This document shows, one piece after another, positions 16,778 through 18,451 of a stretch of 18,451 bases of DNA (the stretch's first letter is position 1; each line of letters opens with the position of its first letter). The position numbers and the translations under genes were made by a program. Location of the stretch: positions 1 through 18,451 of the forward strand of contig SWBL01000586.1 in the NCBI GenBank assembly GCA_024195585.1, read 5' to 3'. The notes below the pieces were generated by a model, which did no database searches, was not told the origin of the DNA, and saw nothing but the letters and a program-made list of their open reading frames with translations. This stretch comes from Aureobasidium sp. EXF-3400. Lineage: Eukaryota > Ascomycota > Dothideomycetes > Dothideales > Saccotheciaceae.

Positions 16778-18127
16778 ATGGTTTCTCGCTGGGCCGACGA
16801 TGAAGACGATGCCGCCCTAGAAGCACAACGCAAGCAAGAGAAGGAACAAAAGAAACGCGCAAAGGCCGAAAAACAACGCAAGCAACAAGAAACCGATCAA
16901 CTGCGACAACAGCAGCAACAACAAGCAGAATCCGACGACAGACCATCCAAGAGAAGACGCTTATCACCTACACAAGATAAGGATCAACCCCGTCAATTTG
17001 TCCGCTTCCATGCCCCATCATGGCAACCCGCTCGCACAATCGACAGCTTCGAACGACTGAACCACATTGAAGAAGGCAGCTATGGCTTCGTTTCGCGAGC
17101 AAGAGAACTGGCTACTGGAGAGATCGTCGCAATCAAGAAGATGAAGATGGAACCTGGTGCTGCTCAAAATGGCTTCCCTGTCACGGCTCTGCGCGAGATC
17201 CAAACACTATCTGCTGCCAAACATCGACATATTGTTGACTTGAGAGAGGTCGTCGTTGGCGAGAAGGGCAATGTTGACGACATCTTCCTGGTTATGGACT
17301 TCTTGGAACATGATCTTAAGACACTCATGGACGACATGGAGGAACCATTCTTACCCAGCGAGGTCAAGACGTTGATGCTACAGCTCGGCAGTGCCATTGA
17401 ATTCTTGCACGATAGATGGATCCTGCATCGCGATCTGAAAACTTCAAACATCCTCATGAACAATCGAGGAGAAATCAAAATCGCCGACTTCGGTATGGCC
17501 CGCTTCTGTGGCGACCCGCCACCAAAGAACCTCACCCAACTCGTCGTTACTCTCTGGTATCGAGCCCCGGAATTGCTGCTGGGTACCACGACATACGACA
17601 GTAGCATCGATATTTGGAGCGTTGGATGCATATTTGGCGAACTGCTCACCAACGTGCCACTGCTACAAGGAAAGAACGAGGTAGACGAGCTCAGCAAGAT
17701 CTTCGAGCTTTGCGGAGTGCCTACCGATGCTTCATGGCCTGGCTTCAAGCGCTTGCCAAACGCCCGCTCACTAAGACTGCCCCGCAACGCCCAAACCACT
17801 GGTTCAGTGATACGCTCGAAGTTCCCGTTCTTGACAAAGGCAGGTACTGATCTGCTATCTGCCTTGCTGTCTTTAAATCCAGCGAATAGACCGTCAGCAA
17901 AGGAGCTTTTGGAGCACAGTTACTTCACCGAGGACCCGCGGCCAAAGAGCACAGCCATGTTTCCTACTTTCCCCAGCAAGGCTGGCCAAGAGAGAAGACG
18001 GAAGAACAGAACGCCCAATGCGCCGGTTCGTGGTGAAGGCGGTGCTGCTGCGTCGGACTTTAGTGGGCTATTTGCAGGACGTGACGATGAAGAGATTGGT
18101 GGTGGCTTCCAGCTGAAACTAGTATAG
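16778..18127 (+). CDS. Cyclin-dependent kinase of the CDK11 (PITSLRE) type
   Basis: A single exon encodes 449 residues. Residues 1-75 are charged and coiled-coil-like, with Lys/Glu/Gln runs, a poly-Gln stretch at 44-49 and a nuclear signal PSKRRR. The kinase domain spans about 91-383: glycine loop EEGSYGFV (98-105), VAIK with Lys120, the cyclin-binding helix PVTALRE (134-140), HRDLKTSN (217-224) with catalytic Asp219, DFG (237-239), the activation-loop Thr253 in LTQLVVTLWYRAPE, and DIWSVGCIFGELL. The C-terminal FQLKLV recalls the short FSLKF-type end of animal CDK11. PVTALRE in place of PITSLRE, and the charged N-terminus, favour CDK11 over CDK10, which is the main alternative. CDK11 kinases work with L-type cyclins in transcription and splicing, and the fission yeast homologue has been tied to Mediator. 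It is transcribed divergently from NDUFAF7. All catalytic residues are present. Confidence 0.92.
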   Translation: MVSRWADDEDDAALEAQRKQEKEQKKRAKAEKQRKQQETDQLRQQQQQQAESDDRPSKRRRLSPTQDKDQPRQFVRFHAPSWQPARTIDSFERLNHIEEGSYGFVSRARELATGEIVAIKKMKMEPGAAQNGFPVTALREIQTLSAAKHRHIVDLREVVVGEKGNVDDIFLVMDFLEHDLKTLMDDMEEPFLPSEVKTLMLQLGSAIEFLHDRWILHRDLKTSNILMNNRGEIKIADFGMARFCGDPPPKNLTQLVVTLWYRAPELLLGTTTYDSSIDIWSVGCIFGELLTNVPLLQGKNEVDELSKIFELCGVPTDASWPGFKRLPNARSLRLPRNAQTTGSVIRSKFPFLTKAGTDLLSALLSLNPANRPSAKELLEHSYFTEDPRPKSTAMFPTFPSKAGQERRRKNRTPNAPVRGEGGAAASDFSGLFAGRDDEEIGGGFQLKLV

Positions 18128-18251
18128 AATATCTCATATAGGAAACAGTATACCATCCAAACCTTTAATCTTGAGGAGAGTCAGCGAAAGAGTGGTGGTA
18201 GACTTCCGTGAACAGCATGTCACGTATAAGACGACCCAATCTGCGACAGTG

Positions 18252-18277
18252 TATCTTGAACCTATCTTGAACCTATC
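18252..18277 (+). repeat. 11-bp tandem repeat TATCTTGAACC, about 2.4 copies
   Basis: Two exact copies at 18252-18262 and 18263-18273 are followed by a partial TATC. It is probably a slippage product in non-coding DNA. Confidence 0.8.
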
Positions 18278-18350
18278 ATGTCGAATCCCCGAGGTTGCTA
18301 GATCATTCAAAACCAATTCTCCTATCTTTAAGATGTCGTCAAAACCAATG

Positions 18351-18375
18351 TTTGATTTGATTTGATTTGATTTGA
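18351..18375 (+). repeat. Microsatellite (TTTGA)5
   Basis: Five exact TTTGA units in a row. It is a simple repeat likely to vary in length between strains. Confidence 0.9.
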
Positions 18376-18390
18376 TGATCTCAAGCTATT

Positions 18391-18406
18391 TACCCCGCAA
18401 GGGGTA
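18391..18406. other. Perfect hairpin TACCCC-GCAA-GGGGTA
   Basis: A 6-bp perfect stem closes a GCAA (GNRA-type) tetraloop on the plus strand. AGCT at 18384-18387 and 18409-18412 could add an outer helix. It lies 264 bp past the kinase stop. It might be part of an RNA beyond the window edge or chance. Confidence 0.4.
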
Positions 18407-18451
18407 TGAGCTGTCGCTAACTAGTACGCATTCTGGCCAATCATGTACGCC

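Larger units (their letters stand above)
18128..18451. other. Downstream region of the kinase gene, no gene seen
   Basis: This last 324 bp should hold the kinase 3' untranslated region. It contains two short tandem repeats and a hairpin, listed separately. The small open frames on both strands have no motif. Confidence 0.45.

Noticed and set aside
1..18451. Transposon, CRISPR array or biosynthetic gene cluster
   Set aside because: No transposase, reverse transcriptase, long terminal repeats, spaced direct repeats or biosynthetic enzymes are visible.

Overview
The window looks like nuclear DNA of a filamentous ascomycete (Pezizomycotina; the class cannot be fixed from sequence alone). The evidence is short spliceosomal introns of about 50-64 nt with CTAAC/CTGAC-like branch sites, an intron-containing tRNA-Lys, compact gene spacing, and eukaryotic housekeeping genes: TRM1, an NDUFAF7/MidA complex I assembly factor, and a CDK11-type kinase. 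I see no transposon, CRISPR array or bacterial operon.

Layout. At 1-86 (minus) is a tRNA-Lys(CUU) cut by the window edge. At 1001-3094 (minus) is TRM1, with paired start codons suited to mitochondrial and nuclear/cytosolic forms. From 3829 to 14540 lies the unusual part: a cluster of small genes I do not recognise. At 14907-16610 (minus) is NDUFAF7, which shares a 167 bp divergent promoter with the CDK11-like kinase at 16778-18127 (plus). The last 324 bp are non-coding, with small tandem repeats and a hairpin.

The central cluster. Splicing the short first exons by eye shows that at least nine genes or recent pseudogenes, plus one older relic, belong to one family. Each has a tiny first exon, usually ending in a (G)LRxQIL-like helix, then one intron of 50-64 nt in phase 1 at the same codon, then an exon starting with a G|NN codon and usually N-aromatic (NWRY, NFRY, NYNF). 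A shared domain of about 65 residues follows: strand, Y.A.I strand, third strand, then a Leu-rich helix. Three long members (starts 3829, 5116, 6297) carry a linker and a C-terminal winged-helix-like domain, and the first also has four AT-hooks. Four short plus-strand copies (11670, 12545, 13358, 14199) are little more than the N-terminal domain. Two divergent members lie on the minus strand (8119-8734 with a long Asp/Glu/Ser tail, and 10147-10480). One decayed copy is at 10821-11076. The copy at 14199 has TGA in place of a conserved Trp codon, and the copy at 13358 has lost its ancestral ATG. Mixed orientation, decay and divergent tails suggest birth-and-death evolution between conserved housekeeping flanks.

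The AT-hooks and winged-helix region suggest a nuclear, DNA-associated role for the long members. The function of the shared domain is unknown.
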